Source: CAWVSB01 sp046710535
GTDB taxonomy: Bacteria; Pseudomonadota; Gammaproteobacteria; Pseudomonadales; CAWVSB01
Assembly: GCA_046710535.1 (NCBI GenBank)
Contig: JBKEHH010000002.1
Location: 62,001 to 126,000, forward strand
Direction of reading: 5' to 3'
DNA length: 64,000 bases
Under the pieces are notes generated by a model. It was given only the letters and a program-made list of their open reading frames with translations, did no database searches and was not told the origin of the DNA. The translations under genes and the position numbers were made by a program. Every line of letters begins with the position of its first letter. Position 1 is the first letter of the stretch. Shown here one piece after another: positions 18,329 to 27,947 of the stretch.

Positions 18329-19723
18329 ATGGTCGACGTAGTAAATAATATTCTTTGGGGTGAGGGGCGGGTTTTAATCTATCTGCTGGTAATTGCCGGT
18401 ATATGGTTTTCGGTAAAGCTGCGTTTCGTTCAATTTCGTCACTTTACCCATATGTTCTCGATTATGCGGGGCAGCACGCAGAGTAACGAATCGGGTATTA
18501 GTTCTTTTCAGGCATTATGTACCAGTTTATCGGCTCGGGTTGGCACCGGCAATTTGGCTGGCGTAGCAGTTGCTATATCCCTTGGTGGTGCTGGTGCGGT
18601 CTTTTGGATGTGGGTTATCGCCTTTTTGGGCATGGCTACGGGGTTTGCCGAAAGTGTTTTAGGGCAGCTATATAAGGTACGTGACGACAATAAGGAATTT
18701 CGTGGTGGGCCAGCTTATTATATTAAGCAGGGCTTGGGCCAGCATTGGTTGGCCGTTTTATTCTCGTTAAGCTTGTTTTTGGGCTATGGCTTAATGTTTG
18801 GCTCAGTGCAGGCCAATACCATTACCGATGCTATAAACCATGCTTATGCTATCCCTACTAATTACTCCGGCATTGTCATTGTTGTTCTAGCTGCCATGGT
18901 TATTGTTGGTGGCATTCGTGCTATTGCAAATTTTGCCGAGTGGGTTGTGCCAATTATGGCCGGTGCTTACTTGCTCGTCGTTGTAGTAATTACCTTGATG
19001 AATATTACTGCTGTGCCTGGAGTGCTAGCTGATATTGTCAATTCAGCGTTTGGCTTAGGCGAGGCTGGCGCAGGTGCCATGGGCGCCGCAATTAAACATG
19101 GTATCCAGCGAGGCCTTTATTCTAATGAAGCTGGCTCAGGTAGCGCGCCACATGCCGCAGCATGTGCAGCCCCGCAACCTAATCACCCAGTTAGTCAGGG
19201 TTATGTGCAAATGCTGGGAGTATTTGTCGATACCATTGTGCTATGCACTTGTACCGCCACTGTTATTTTACTGGCGGGTGTTGGCGGTGGTGAAGAGATG
19301 GAAGGTATTCGTTTAACGCAAGATGCCATGACTTCGCATTTGGGAGTAGCCGGCACTCATTTTGTTACAGTGGCGGTAACTTTATTCGCCTTTACCTCCG
19401 TAGTTGCTAACTATGCTTACGGTGAGAATAATCTACATATGTTTAAGTTAGATCATAAAATTGGTCGTGGTTGTTATATGGTAGTTTATTTGGCAATGGT
19501 GATGTGGGGTAGTGTGGCGTCACTTAAAAGCGCTTGGGCAATGGCCGATATGGCACTGGGCTTGATGACACTGATCAACATTGTCGCCATCATTTGGTTA
19601 ACACCAACCATTGTTGCCATTAGTAGTGATTACTTTAATAAGCATGAAGCTGGTGAAGATATGGAATATAAAACTGGTGACTGTGAAATACAGGGTGAAA
19701 GTGAAAAAGATGTGTGGGGCTAG
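18329..19723 (+). CDS. Alanine/glycine:sodium symporter (AGCS family)
   Basis: Inner-membrane amino acid:sodium cotransporter of about 464 residues with 10 to 11 hydrophobic segments. Family signatures include FQALCTSLSARVGTGNLAGV, the GGPAYYIKQGLG loop, GGIRAIANFAEWVVPIMAG, and GIQRGLYSNEAGSGSAPHAA. ATG at 18329 is my choice; a TTG at 18317 is in frame. It is followed by a clear terminator. A second AGCS gene lies at 39.1-40.5 kb; the two share motifs but differ enough to be separate paralogs. Confidence 0.94.
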   Translation: MVDVVNNILWGEGRVLIYLLVIAGIWFSVKLRFVQFRHFTHMFSIMRGSTQSNESGISSFQALCTSLSARVGTGNLAGVAVAISLGGAGAVFWMWVIAFLGMATGFAESVLGQLYKVRDDNKEFRGGPAYYIKQGLGQHWLAVLFSLSLFLGYGLMFGSVQANTITDAINHAYAIPTNYSGIVIVVLAAMVIVGGIRAIANFAEWVVPIMAGAYLLVVVVITLMNITAVPGVLADIVNSAFGLGEAGAGAMGAAIKHGIQRGLYSNEAGSGSAPHAAACAAPQPNHPVSQGYVQMLGVFVDTIVLCTCTATVILLAGVGGGEEMEGIRLTQDAMTSHLGVAGTHFVTVAVTLFAFTSVVANYAYGENNLHMFKLDHKIGRGCYMVVYLAMVMWGSVASLKSAWAMADMALGLMTLINIVAIIWLTPTIVAISSDYFNKHEAGEDMEYKTGDCEIQGESEKDVWG

Positions 19724-19737
19724 CTTGACCTCTGTAT

Positions 19738-19767
19738 AAAAAAGCCTCGCTTAGCGAGGCTTTTTTA
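19738..19767 (+). terminator. Rho-independent terminator
   Basis: A hairpin with arms GCCTCGC/GCGAGGC flanked by A- and T-runs ends the symporter gene and can also end the convergent minus-strand gene. Confidence 0.9.
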
Positions 19768-19796
19768 TTTGCATCTTAGAAAGCTATAAACAGATT

Positions 19797-21992
19797 TTAG
19801 CGTCGTCCGCGCATACCGCCGCCACTGAAATTGCCGCGACTGCGAGCGTTGAACTGTCTGTTCATGCTGTTGTGATTAAAGTTGCTGCGGTTGACGCTGT
19901 TAGCTCTATTCTGGACTTTTGAGCGATCAATGCTGCTAGCTCTATTCTGAATGCTTGTACGATCGACACTGCTGTTGTTAATCCTATCGCGGCTATTTTG
20001 ATTGTCTCTGCTAAAGTCAGTTGCGCGATCTTTAATTTGATCTCTAGAGGCATCATTATTTTTAATGTCCTGCCATTTTCCGCCGCTCATCGACTGCCAT
20101 TTATCGTTGTCTTTACGGACCACGTTACCATCACGGTCAGCTAAAACATTATTAGCTTTGCCGGCAGCAGTAGACGCCTTAATATCTCTGTTTTTCAGAT
20201 TTTGGCTAGCAGAAATCTTGTCTTTCACTCGGCCATCTTTGTAAACATTGTTTGCTCGATCACTTTTTATATTGTTAACACGGCTTTTATCAATGTTGAC
20301 GTTGTTGCCAATATTTATATTGCCGGTATTGTTAATCACAATGTTGTTGCGATTATGGTAGCCGCCATAATAACCGTGGTTGTAGTGACCGCCCCAGCTG
20401 ACGCCAACTCTAAAGAACGGGCTGCCCCATGAGACGCCGTAATGCCAGCCGCCGCCAGAGCTATAACCTACGTGCATGCCCCATGTACGGGGATATGGGT
20501 AGTAATAATATGGGCTGTAATAAGGTGGGTAATACCAGCCAGTGCCGTAAACAGGCACGCCATAATATGGATATGACCAGTAGTATCCTGGGGTATAACC
20601 GACGTATACCACTTCTTTCGTCGAACCGTAAATATTTACAAAGGTAGTGTTATACGCAGGTGAGCTAGAGGGGATTTTAGCAATTTCATTTGCCGGTACT
20701 TGTTCGGCTACCCCCCAAGGGCCAGTGGCCTTATTTGATTCATACCAGATGGCATCTTCTACTGCATAGTATCTCTCGTTGATCATTAATACTTGCGATG
20801 AAGTATTCACTGCATAGGAAACTTCAGTACCTTTGATGGCTTCAAATTTTGGTTCGCCATCATAGTCGACGGTGATCGTCGTTCCATGACGTTTTACTGC
20901 CGCGGTTTGTGGAATTTGCGTATCCATAACCGCTTCATTGGCTTCGTCTGTGCCTGCAATGGAAGTACGTAGTCCGCCTAGAGCAGATTCAGGGGGGATA
21001 TCACTAAAGTTTTTTGGCAATTTGTCAGGGCGAACAAATTTCCATGGGCCAGCTTGGGCATTGCTACTAAACCAGCGCCCCGATAACAAAATATACATAT
21101 CACCGGTGGCAATTTCGCGTAGCCATGGCGTCTCTGTATTTTCTACATACATAAGCTGGCCGCCAACTAGACTTTTCCATTGGGGCGCGCCATCGGTAGA
21201 AACTAATTCACTTACCTCGGTGGTGGTAATAATAATAGGCGTTTTGGTGTTTTTACTGTCTTCTTGCGTAACTAATTTTGCTAAGTCGCTTGGTACGTCT
21301 TTAGTTATTTCCCATGGACCCATAGCATTATTGGCTGCATACCAGCCGTTACCGCTACTTAAGTAAAATTCGGTTTCTTTTTTATTAGCGGCAACTGCTA
21401 ATGGAGTATTAACCGCACGTAGATAGTCTGATTTCTCTATTGCCTGGAATTTCGGTTTGCCGTCATAACTTAGTAGTACTGCCAATTTATCTGAAAATAG
21501 TATATCCGGTGCTTCGTGTTTTAAATTTGCCAAACTTTTTTGCGATTTATCAGAGGCAGCTAAAGTCGCCTTAAGCTGAGAAATAGTGGTGGTGAACACA
21601 CTGTATTCTAGTTCCTTTTCAACAAATGCTGAAAAACGTTCTTCGCCAGCATCTTTAGAGTCAGACCAGCGAACTTCTTTAACTTTAAGATTAGAAATAG
21701 TTGCGGAGTCATCGCTGCGATCTGTTTCAATATCACCTTCAAACCAAAATACTCCCCAGATTGGATCTTTTTGGTTAGTCAGCTTTATCGACATAGCTGC
21801 GCGGCCAGATAGTGTTTTACCATTTAGTTTCTCTGGCTGTGGTTGATATACGGTTACTGTGCCGTCTTTACCCTCAATAAATTGAGGCCACTGGGCGGTG
21901 TCAGTCGCGTTGGAGGAAACTGAAAATAAACTAAGAGTTATGCTGATAGCAAGAAACTCAACTACCGCAATAGATTTTTTTAACATTGGCAT
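19797..21992 (-). CDS. Large exported protein, Tyr/Pro/Gly-rich and Asn/Arg-rich C-terminus
   Basis: Exported protein of about 731 residues without a recognised enzymatic domain; similar proteins are sometimes labelled carbohydrate-binding family V/XII. A signal peptide (residues 1 to about 30, ending SSNATDT) leads into a repeated beta-rich region; the strand A...T..VY....WY..NNA.GPW is seen at least three times (WYAANNAMGPWEI, WFSSNAQAGPWKF, WYESNKATGPWGV). A strongly aromatic stretch GYYWSYPYYGVPVYGTGWYY follows, then a low-complexity Asn/Asp/Arg/Ser tail (NRN.IVINNTGNINIG, then repeated R...DR motifs) ending in GGGMRGRR. The repeat suggests a scaffold or surface-binding role, which is inference. 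Confidence 0.75.
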   Translation of the reverse strand: MPMLKKSIAVVEFLAISITLSLFSVSSNATDTAQWPQFIEGKDGTVTVYQPQPEKLNGKTLSGRAAMSIKLTNQKDPIWGVFWFEGDIETDRSDDSATISNLKVKEVRWSDSKDAGEERFSAFVEKELEYSVFTTTISQLKATLAASDKSQKSLANLKHEAPDILFSDKLAVLLSYDGKPKFQAIEKSDYLRAVNTPLAVAANKKETEFYLSSGNGWYAANNAMGPWEITKDVPSDLAKLVTQEDSKNTKTPIIITTTEVSELVSTDGAPQWKSLVGGQLMYVENTETPWLREIATGDMYILLSGRWFSSNAQAGPWKFVRPDKLPKNFSDIPPESALGGLRTSIAGTDEANEAVMDTQIPQTAAVKRHGTTITVDYDGEPKFEAIKGTEVSYAVNTSSQVLMINERYYAVEDAIWYESNKATGPWGVAEQVPANEIAKIPSSSPAYNTTFVNIYGSTKEVVYVGYTPGYYWSYPYYGVPVYGTGWYYPPYYSPYYYYPYPRTWGMHVGYSSGGGWHYGVSWGSPFFRVGVSWGGHYNHGYYGGYHNRNNIVINNTGNINIGNNVNIDKSRVNNIKSDRANNVYKDGRVKDKISASQNLKNRDIKASTAAGKANNVLADRDGNVVRKDNDKWQSMSGGKWQDIKNNDASRDQIKDRATDFSRDNQNSRDRINNSSVDRTSIQNRASSIDRSKVQNRANSVNRSNFNHNSMNRQFNARSRGNFSGGGMRGRR

Positions 21993-22102
21993 CCAGTGTA
22001 TTCTGTTCGATTTTTTATATCATTAAAAGCATGCAGTATAACGATTTACGCCGCAGAGTCATCAGCCTCATAGTCAAGCTAGCAGCGGCGTAAGTAGGCA
22101 GC

Positions 22103-22633
22103 TTAGAGAGTGCTAAGGGGGCTAGTGAGCTCGAATTGTTGCTTTAATAATAAGCGATCTTCTTCGAACACCAAAAAGGTCCAGGTTCCTGGCACTTGCT
22201 CAAAGGCCTCGGTTATCTCAAAAGCCATTACATGGTCAGATAAGCTGCGGTCTAGCACATGTAGTATTTCATATTTATCATGGCGATTGCCTTTGTCGTC
22301 AACAACACCCGGGGTCAGGTACAGCATTTGAATCCTGCCTTGGTCGCGGCTTTTGCCACCAAGGTTAAACCTTACGCCAAACTTTGTGCCTATTTCGGCG
22401 GGTATTTTTTCTGTTTGATTGACGGTTTCAGCAGTGCTGCCATAAAAAACTTTATCGCCTTCTTCGCCTTCAATCTTACTTGCGTGGGTAAATACCCCCG
22501 CCTCGACGGCCGTAACACGCAGCTCCATCTTAATCACTTCGGTTTCAATTTGGTGGATTTTGGCAGGTGCAGCCCAAAGACTTGATGCTAAACCTGCAAT
22601 AATTAGTGCGGTGACTAGTTTTGTTATTTTCAT
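22103..22633 (-). CDS. DUF3859 domain exported protein
   Basis: Protein of 176 residues with a signal peptide (cut near LWAAPAK). It has the DUF3859 pattern: an opening strand with VEAGVFTHASKIEGE, then TEKIPAEIGTKFGVRF, LTPGVVDDKGN and a C-terminal FEQVPGTWTFLVFEEDRLLL strand. Function is unknown; the fold is a beta sandwich likely in the periplasm. It is transcribed toward the Tyr-rich protein gene, about 110 bases apart, and is divergent from the DUF481 gene. Confidence 0.75.
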   Translation of the reverse strand: MKITKLVTALIIAGLASSLWAAPAKIHQIETEVIKMELRVTAVEAGVFTHASKIEGEEGDKVFYGSTAETVNQTEKIPAEIGTKFGVRFNLGGKSRDQGRIQMLYLTPGVVDDKGNRHDKYEILHVLDRSLSDHVMAFEITEAFEQVPGTWTFLVFEEDRLLLKQQFELTSPLSTL

Positions 22634-23097
22634 TAGCGGCCAATCTAGGTATGTCAGCGGGTATGTTACGATGTTTTTACAGACTCTAATGGCTTATTAT
22701 GACAGTTTGATGTGAGTCGCGTAAACCTTGAATTTTACTGTCAGATGATGAATTAGCTAGCCAAATTAGCCGTACCATAAGGCCGAGTATTAACTCCAAT
22801 CAGTGTAACTGCTCTTTGTTTAACGATGAAATCTCGATTAATCACTTTATTTGCTAGGTGATTTAGGTATGTTAGTAGGCCTAGTTAACTCCATCGTTAG
22901 CAACATGATGCCTGGTTCCGCTGGGGTAACGACCGGTCGGTTATTGGTTAGTAACTTTGGAATAGTTAACAATTATTATAATTCGCTCTACAAATGTTTT
23001 AATTACTCTGGAAACCCCATTGTTATTAGCAATAGTCGGGATTTAAGGCGTAAGCAATTTGATGTTTACTTATTGTCGTTAAAGGGAATTTTTCTAT
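22634..23097. other. Intergenic region between divergent envelope genes
   Basis: About 460 bases. It must hold the promoters for the DUF3859 gene and the DUF481 gene. The 97-codon open frame here (22851-23144) has no protein-like features and runs into the DUF481 gene; I see no other feature. Confidence 0.5.
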
Positions 23098-24216
23098 ATG
23101 AAGTTTATTTTGTATTCTGTATTGATCGTGACTCTTTGCTTTAGCCTTCGGTTAGCCGCCGAAGAAAATGGTATGAAAACCTCAGTTAACGCTGAGTCAG
23201 ATCAAAGCTGGCGGCCACCTGTGTCAATGTTAGAAAAATATGACTGGTTAAAGTTGACCTCTGACGAGTGGTTGAAAGGCGAGTTGGTAGCTATGTATGA
23301 CCGCGAGTTTGAGTTCGACTCCGACGAGCTAGGAATGCTAGCGCTTGACGATGAGGATGTGGCTGAAGTAATAACCTATAAAGAGCATAGCCTGAGATTG
23401 CTTGATCGACGTATTGTTCGCGGCAAAATTGAGATAGACGGCAAGTCTGTAAAAGTAATTAGGGGTGACAGGGCTGAAATAATACAGCGCTATATGGTTG
23501 TTTCTCTTGCCGCCACCAGCGGCCTAAAAGAAATTAATTATTGGTCGGGTAATGCGTCTTTTGGTATGACTTTACGCGAGGGTAATACCAATCAAAAGGA
23601 TGTGCTGATTGATATTGAGGCCCAGCGTCGAACCGCTCAGTCACGTCTAATAAATAGCTATATTGGAAATTTTACCGAGCAGTCTGGATTTGAAACAACA
23701 AATAACCATCGTTTCAATAGTGGCTTCGATTGGTTTTTAAGCCATCGCTTGTTTTGGCGTGTTGCTACTGTTGAGTATTTTCGTGATCAATTTCAAAACA
23801 CTGATTCACGTATTACTCTATCAACTGAAATAGGTTACCTCCTATTTGATGACTCGAACTTCTCTTGGGAAATCGCAGGTGGCCCTGGTTATCAATCAAC
23901 AAAGTTTGAAAGCGTAGAAGTGGGTGAGGATGACAAAGAAACAACAGTTATCGGTACCGGCAGCACAGAGCTTAGCTGGGATATCACTAACGATATCGAA
24001 TATAATTTTAGTTACGATGTTCAAATTGTTAGTAGTCGCGCCGGCGGTTTGATTCATCACCTTAAAACAGGGTTAGAAATTGAGCTAATTAAAGACTTTG
24101 ATATTGAGCTAATGTACTACTGGGATAGGGTTGAAGAACCTGTGGCCGATAACGTAGGGATCCTTCCTAATAAAGATGATAAGCGTTTTGTTGTCAGCAT
24201 CGGTTATGAATTCTAG
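23098..24216 (+). CDS. DUF481 outer membrane beta-barrel protein
   Basis: Outer-membrane protein of 372 residues. A signal peptide precedes an N-terminal part resembling the SH3-like cell-surface domain of related proteins (DEWLKGELVAMYDREFEFDS, then LRLLDRRIVRGKIEIDG). The C-terminal 220 residues form a DUF481 barrel beginning WSGNASFGMTLREGNTNQKD, with alternating strands (TQRRTAQSRL, FLSHRLFWRVATVEYFRDQF) and the typical terminal aromatic (SIGYEF). The family is often induced by osmotic or alkaline stress and may act as a channel; exact function is unknown. Confidence 0.85.
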   Translation: MKFILYSVLIVTLCFSLRLAAEENGMKTSVNAESDQSWRPPVSMLEKYDWLKLTSDEWLKGELVAMYDREFEFDSDELGMLALDDEDVAEVITYKEHSLRLLDRRIVRGKIEIDGKSVKVIRGDRAEIIQRYMVVSLAATSGLKEINYWSGNASFGMTLREGNTNQKDVLIDIEAQRRTAQSRLINSYIGNFTEQSGFETTNNHRFNSGFDWFLSHRLFWRVATVEYFRDQFQNTDSRITLSTEIGYLLFDDSNFSWEIAGGPGYQSTKFESVEVGEDDKETTVIGTGSTELSWDITNDIEYNFSYDVQIVSSRAGGLIHHLKTGLEIELIKDFDIELMYYWDRVEEPVADNVGILPNKDDKRFVVSIGYEF

Positions 24217-24261
24217 GTGTAAGGATAAGAGTTTTCTTGCGTTTCCATAAAGGGATTCACA

Positions 24262-24668
24262 ATGGAAATAATAGCAAACTGCTCTTGCGAGCAGCTGACA
24301 ATAACTGTAAAAAATGATGCGAAATTTGTTATTGCCTGTAGTTGTCTAAATGTCAAAAACGAACGGGATCTATGTTAGGTGTAGTGGCATACTTTGCTGA
24401 TACCAACGTGATAGCGAAAACAGATGTGGTTAAAAATTTTGAGAAAATGTCGGATAAAGGCACTACAACCATCCGTCACTTTTGCCCCGAATGCGGTACC
24501 TCGGTTTATTGGCAATCGGAATTTTTGCCTCATCATATGGGTGTTGGCGTGGGCTCTCCTGACGCTACGTTCCCAACACCACAAATGAGCGCCTGGGAAG
24601 AGTACAAACATCCATGGTTATCACTGTCTTATGCAATACCCTGCGCGCAAACTCAAGACTTTAACTAA
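24262..24668 (+). pseudogene. Frameshifted GFA (glutathione-dependent formaldehyde-activating-like) protein
   Basis: A zinc-binding GFA-type protein of about 135 codons with one frameshift. ATG at 24262 reads IIANCSCEQLTITVKNDAKF and CSCL, then one A appears to be missing so that the zinc-binding CLKCQKRTGS is split. From 24342 the other frame continues with CQKRTGSMLGVVAYF, the second zinc pair HFCPECGTSVYW and the C-terminal AWEEYKHPW. All metal cysteines are still encoded, so the break is recent or a sequencing error. Function of most family members is unknown. Confidence 0.85.
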
Positions 24669-25128
24669 GCCACAGCCTTTGACTGCATGTCCATACCGTG
24701 AAGGCATCACCATATGATGCGTCGTCTATCAATAAATCGACAAAAAGATTCTGATAGGAAAAAGAAAGTGGCATGCGAGCAGTATTAATGATGGCTTAAT
24801 CGCATTCATCGACTGTGACCGCATCGGGCTAAGTGAGTAATTAGCTGCGGCCGGCTCAGCTATGCGCATCTGAATACCATGCAGTGCTATGCCTAAGCGC
24901 ACCTATAGGCATGTGAAATATCTAAATTATGGTAGCGTTGTTGTTCCGTCTGCTTAGTTATTCTTGTGGTGATAAAAATGATGGTTATTGGCTATATCTC
25001 CTTCTTAAATACGACGCTTTAGACATCCGTCAGCTTTATTCAAAAACGGTTATATCTAAAGCTGTCAGCGGCTACAGGCATTGCTAAACATAAGGTATGA
25101 TGCTTGTCTTGATTTCGAGGGTGTAGTG
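24669..25128. other. Intergenic region, no gene seen
   Basis: About 460 bases. The region has several short A/T-rich and palindromic stretches but no convincing open frame, RNA gene or repeat. The last 30 bases hold the Shine-Dalgarno (CGAGGG) of the redoxin fusion. Confidence 0.4.
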
Positions 25129-27087
25129 ATGAGTAAAATTATATTCATAGGTTACTGTCTTTTAGTGACAGTATTGCTTTCATTTAATACAGTTTCTGCG
25201 AACACTAAAGTTGACGACTTTGTCTTGCTTGACCAACGTGGTGAAGCACAAGCGTTATTCTATGACAAAGAGGCCAAAGCTATTGTGGTGATGATTCATG
25301 GCAACGGTTGCCAAATTGTACGGTCTATTTTGCCGGACTATAAAGCCTTACGCGACGAGTATGAATCCAAAGGCGTGCGCTTTTTAATGCTTAATGCCAA
25401 TCTACAAGACACTCGCGCCACTATTGCTAGTGAAGCAGCAGAGTGGGGCATTGACATGCCTATTTTGATTGATAGTGCACAAATTATCGCTCCAAGTTTG
25501 AATGTGACCCGCACCGGAGAAGTGTTGATAATTAACCCTGTTAGCCGTGAAATTAGCTATCGCGGCGCAATTAACGATCGAGTCCATTTTGAACGGCAGA
25601 AGAAAGAAGCCAGTCAGCATTATGTTAAGAACGCTATAGATGCATTGCTAGCAGGCGAGACAGTAACGGTACCTAAAGTAGAGTCGGTCGGCTGTATTGT
25701 GAACTTGCCAAAGCCAGAGCAAGTAATTACCTATAGCGAAACCATAGCGCCAATGCTGTTAGATAAATGTGTAGCTTGCCATCAAGAAGGAGGCATAGCG
25801 CCTTGGGCGATGAGTGAATACCGAATGATTCAAGGCTTTGCGCCAATGATTCGTGAAGTAGTGCGTACCAAGCGTATGCCACCGTGGCATGCCGATCCGG
25901 AGATTGGGCAGTGGCAACATGATGCGGGATTAAGTGTTGAAGAAACCAAGACACTTATTAGCTGGATTGAAGCGGGCGTAAAACGTGGTGAAGGTGATGA
26001 TCCATTAACAGCGTTTAAGCCAAATGAAGAGCAATGGCCGCTTGGTGAGCCTGACCTAATTGTTGAAGTGCCCGCATTTGATGTGCCAGCAAGCGGTATT
26101 GTTGATTATCAATTTCCGGTAGTACAAAACACCTTAGATAAAGATGCATGGGTAGTGGCGGCAACCGTTTTACCGGGTGATACACAAGCAGTGCATCATG
26201 TGTTACTCGGCTCAGCCGATCAATCGCCAGGAGTAGATGATTTAGAAAACGTTTTTCAAAATTACATTATGGGTTATGCGCCAGGTAACGAGTCGGCGCA
26301 TATGCCTGAAGGCACTGGCGTATTTGTTCCTAAAGGTGGAGTGTATTTATTGCAAATACACTACACGCCTTATGGTAAAAAGAGTACAGACATAACCAAG
26401 GTTGGTTTGTACTTTGCTGATAAACCACCGCAGAATTTTTTGCGTAACCATGTGATAGCTAATTCGCAGTTAAGTATTCCACCTTATGCGGCGCGTCATG
26501 AAGAAAAAGCCTATTTTGAATTTTGGGATGATGCCGTTATTTATGGCTTAGTGCCGCATGCTCATTATCGCGGGCGTAGTTCTAGCTTTGATTTGGTCTA
26601 TCCTAATGGTCGCAGTGAAGTGATTTTGTCGGTGCCAAATTACGATTTTAATTGGCAGCGTACTTACGCTTTTACTGAGCCTAAATCTGTACCGGCTGGA
26701 ACCAAAATTATTCATCGTACCATTTATGATAATTCGGTAAATAACCCCGGTAATCCAGACCCCAGCCGTCAAGTACCTTGGGGTTTGCAGTCTGAAGATG
26801 AAATGCTCTATGGCTCGGTTAGTTATTCTTGGGTAGATGAAACATCAAGCAAGCCTATACACAGTTATTTAACTAGCGAGACGGCTCAGTGGATGGGCGT
26901 GATTGATAAAGATATGGATGGTTTAATCAGTGAGGCTGAAATGCCAAAACGGTTGCGCGATTCAATCGGTTGGAAGTGGAAGCTGCTTGATCAAGATGAC
27001 GATGGGCAGTTGAACTTAGCTGAAATGGAAGTATTAATGGCTAGGATGATGGAAAGAAAGAAACAACAAAAAACTGCTAATAAATAG
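25129..27087 (+). CDS. Redoxin-cytochrome c-copper monooxygenase-like-EF-hand fusion protein
   Basis: Exported multidomain redox protein of 652 residues. The signal peptide is residues 1 to about 24. The first domain (27-185) is an AhpC/TSA-type redoxin with a single Cys61 in GNGCQIVRSI. Then a class I cytochrome c heme site CVACHQEGG at 214-222 follows, with a likely axial ligand in KRMPPWHADP. The next ~300 residues resemble the type II copper, ascorbate-dependent monooxygenase fold: HHVLLG, LLQIHYTPYGK and GLVPHAHYRGRSS supply the His metal ligands. The C-terminus has two EF-hand loops (DKDMDGLISEAE and DQDDDGQLNLAE). The ATG at 25129 has CGAGGG upstream. The substrate is not known. Confidence 0.88.
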   Translation: MSKIIFIGYCLLVTVLLSFNTVSANTKVDDFVLLDQRGEAQALFYDKEAKAIVVMIHGNGCQIVRSILPDYKALRDEYESKGVRFLMLNANLQDTRATIASEAAEWGIDMPILIDSAQIIAPSLNVTRTGEVLIINPVSREISYRGAINDRVHFERQKKEASQHYVKNAIDALLAGETVTVPKVESVGCIVNLPKPEQVITYSETIAPMLLDKCVACHQEGGIAPWAMSEYRMIQGFAPMIREVVRTKRMPPWHADPEIGQWQHDAGLSVEETKTLISWIEAGVKRGEGDDPLTAFKPNEEQWPLGEPDLIVEVPAFDVPASGIVDYQFPVVQNTLDKDAWVVAATVLPGDTQAVHHVLLGSADQSPGVDDLENVFQNYIMGYAPGNESAHMPEGTGVFVPKGGVYLLQIHYTPYGKKSTDITKVGLYFADKPPQNFLRNHVIANSQLSIPPYAARHEEKAYFEFWDDAVIYGLVPHAHYRGRSSSFDLVYPNGRSEVILSVPNYDFNWQRTYAFTEPKSVPAGTKIIHRTIYDNSVNNPGNPDPSRQVPWGLQSEDEMLYGSVSYSWVDETSSKPIHSYLTSETAQWMGVIDKDMDGLISEAEMPKRLRDSIGWKWKLLDQDDDGQLNLAEMEVLMARMMERKKQQKTANK

Positions 27088-27101
27088 CTATACCGAGAAG
27101 T

Positions 27102-27128
27102 AAAAAATGCCGCTAATGTGGCATTTTT
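27102..27128 (+). terminator. Rho-independent terminator
   Basis: AAAAAATGCC and GGCATTTTTT arms with an 8-base loop follow the redox fusion gene; the hairpin overlaps the last codons of the convergent membrane protein gene. Confidence 0.8.
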
Positions 27129-27799
27129 TTATCATTTAGGTGATAACTATAAATAAGCCATATACCACCAGCAAAGGATAGCTGTGCGGCGATACTTGTA
27201 ACTTGTCCAATCCATGGAGTATTAACAAATAAGGTCAACGCTTGTATTAATGGCAGGGTAGCTAGATTCAAGCCCAGGCTAATAATCAGTAAACTTGCAG
27301 CAAGATAAAGTTTTTGCTTAATGCCATGGCCAATAAAAATAATTACTAAAGCACTGAAAAATATTATCGCCGCAGCCAATAATATGAAAAAGCTCAGTTG
27401 ATTTTCAGGGTTAGAATCGTCCAGGCCTAAGGCACTACCCAATACAATTGCTGCCATTACAATAGGCAGAGCTTTTGGTGCTTTATGGCTTGCATGCAGT
27501 GACCACTGTAAAGCGGCTGCGAAGACTAAAGTAAAGCCTGGTCCTTTCAATAACCACAATAGTTCGCTAAGAAGATGATGCTCGCTATTATTTAGCATGC
27601 TCAACAGTTGCGATGTTGCATTGCATAGGCCGCCAGCAATAATCAAAAGTGCACCAAACGCTGCTGTTTGACCTGCTGAGTTACTGTCTTGATAAATAAT
27701 TCTGACAATGAAATATAGCCCTATACCAGATAAGATTACGATTAAATATTCGATTAAAATCAAGTTGATGGTAAAGCCTTCATACATAGTGTGAGCCAC
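27113..27799 (-). CDS. Integral membrane protein, unknown function
   Basis: Protein of about 228 residues with seven hydrophobic segments (for example LIVILSGIGLYFIVRIIY, LSFFILLAAAIIFFSALVII and AAQLSFAGGIWLIYSYHLN). I do not recognise the family; weak similarity in layout to 7TM signalling or sensor modules is only an impression. The start could be GTG at 27799 or ATG at 27787. It is convergent with the redox fusion and probably transcribed alone. Confidence 0.7.
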   Translation of the reverse strand: MAHTMYEGFTINLILIEYLIVILSGIGLYFIVRIIYQDSNSAGQTAAFGALLIIAGGLCNATSQLLSMLNNSEHHLLSELLWLLKGPGFTLVFAAALQWSLHASHKAPKALPIVMAAIVLGSALGLDDSNPENQLSFFILLAAAIIFFSALVIIFIGHGIKQKLYLAASLLIISLGLNLATLPLIQALTLFVNTPWIGQVTSIAAQLSFAGGIWLIYSYHLNDKKMPH

Positions 27800-27947
27800 T
27801 CAAATATTTTGTTAGTAATGAAAGGCCAATATTTTACGCTATTTCTAGGTTTTTTCCTGCAAGCTAAGCACTTTTTCTGAACTATTATTCCGACTACAGT
27901 ATGTATCACTATAGTCGGGTTCTATTGATTTCAGCTATCGTAATTAA

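Noticed and set aside
22851..23144. 97-codon open frame before the DUF481 gene
   Set aside because: It has no protein-like character, no ribosome site and overlaps the real downstream start in another frame.
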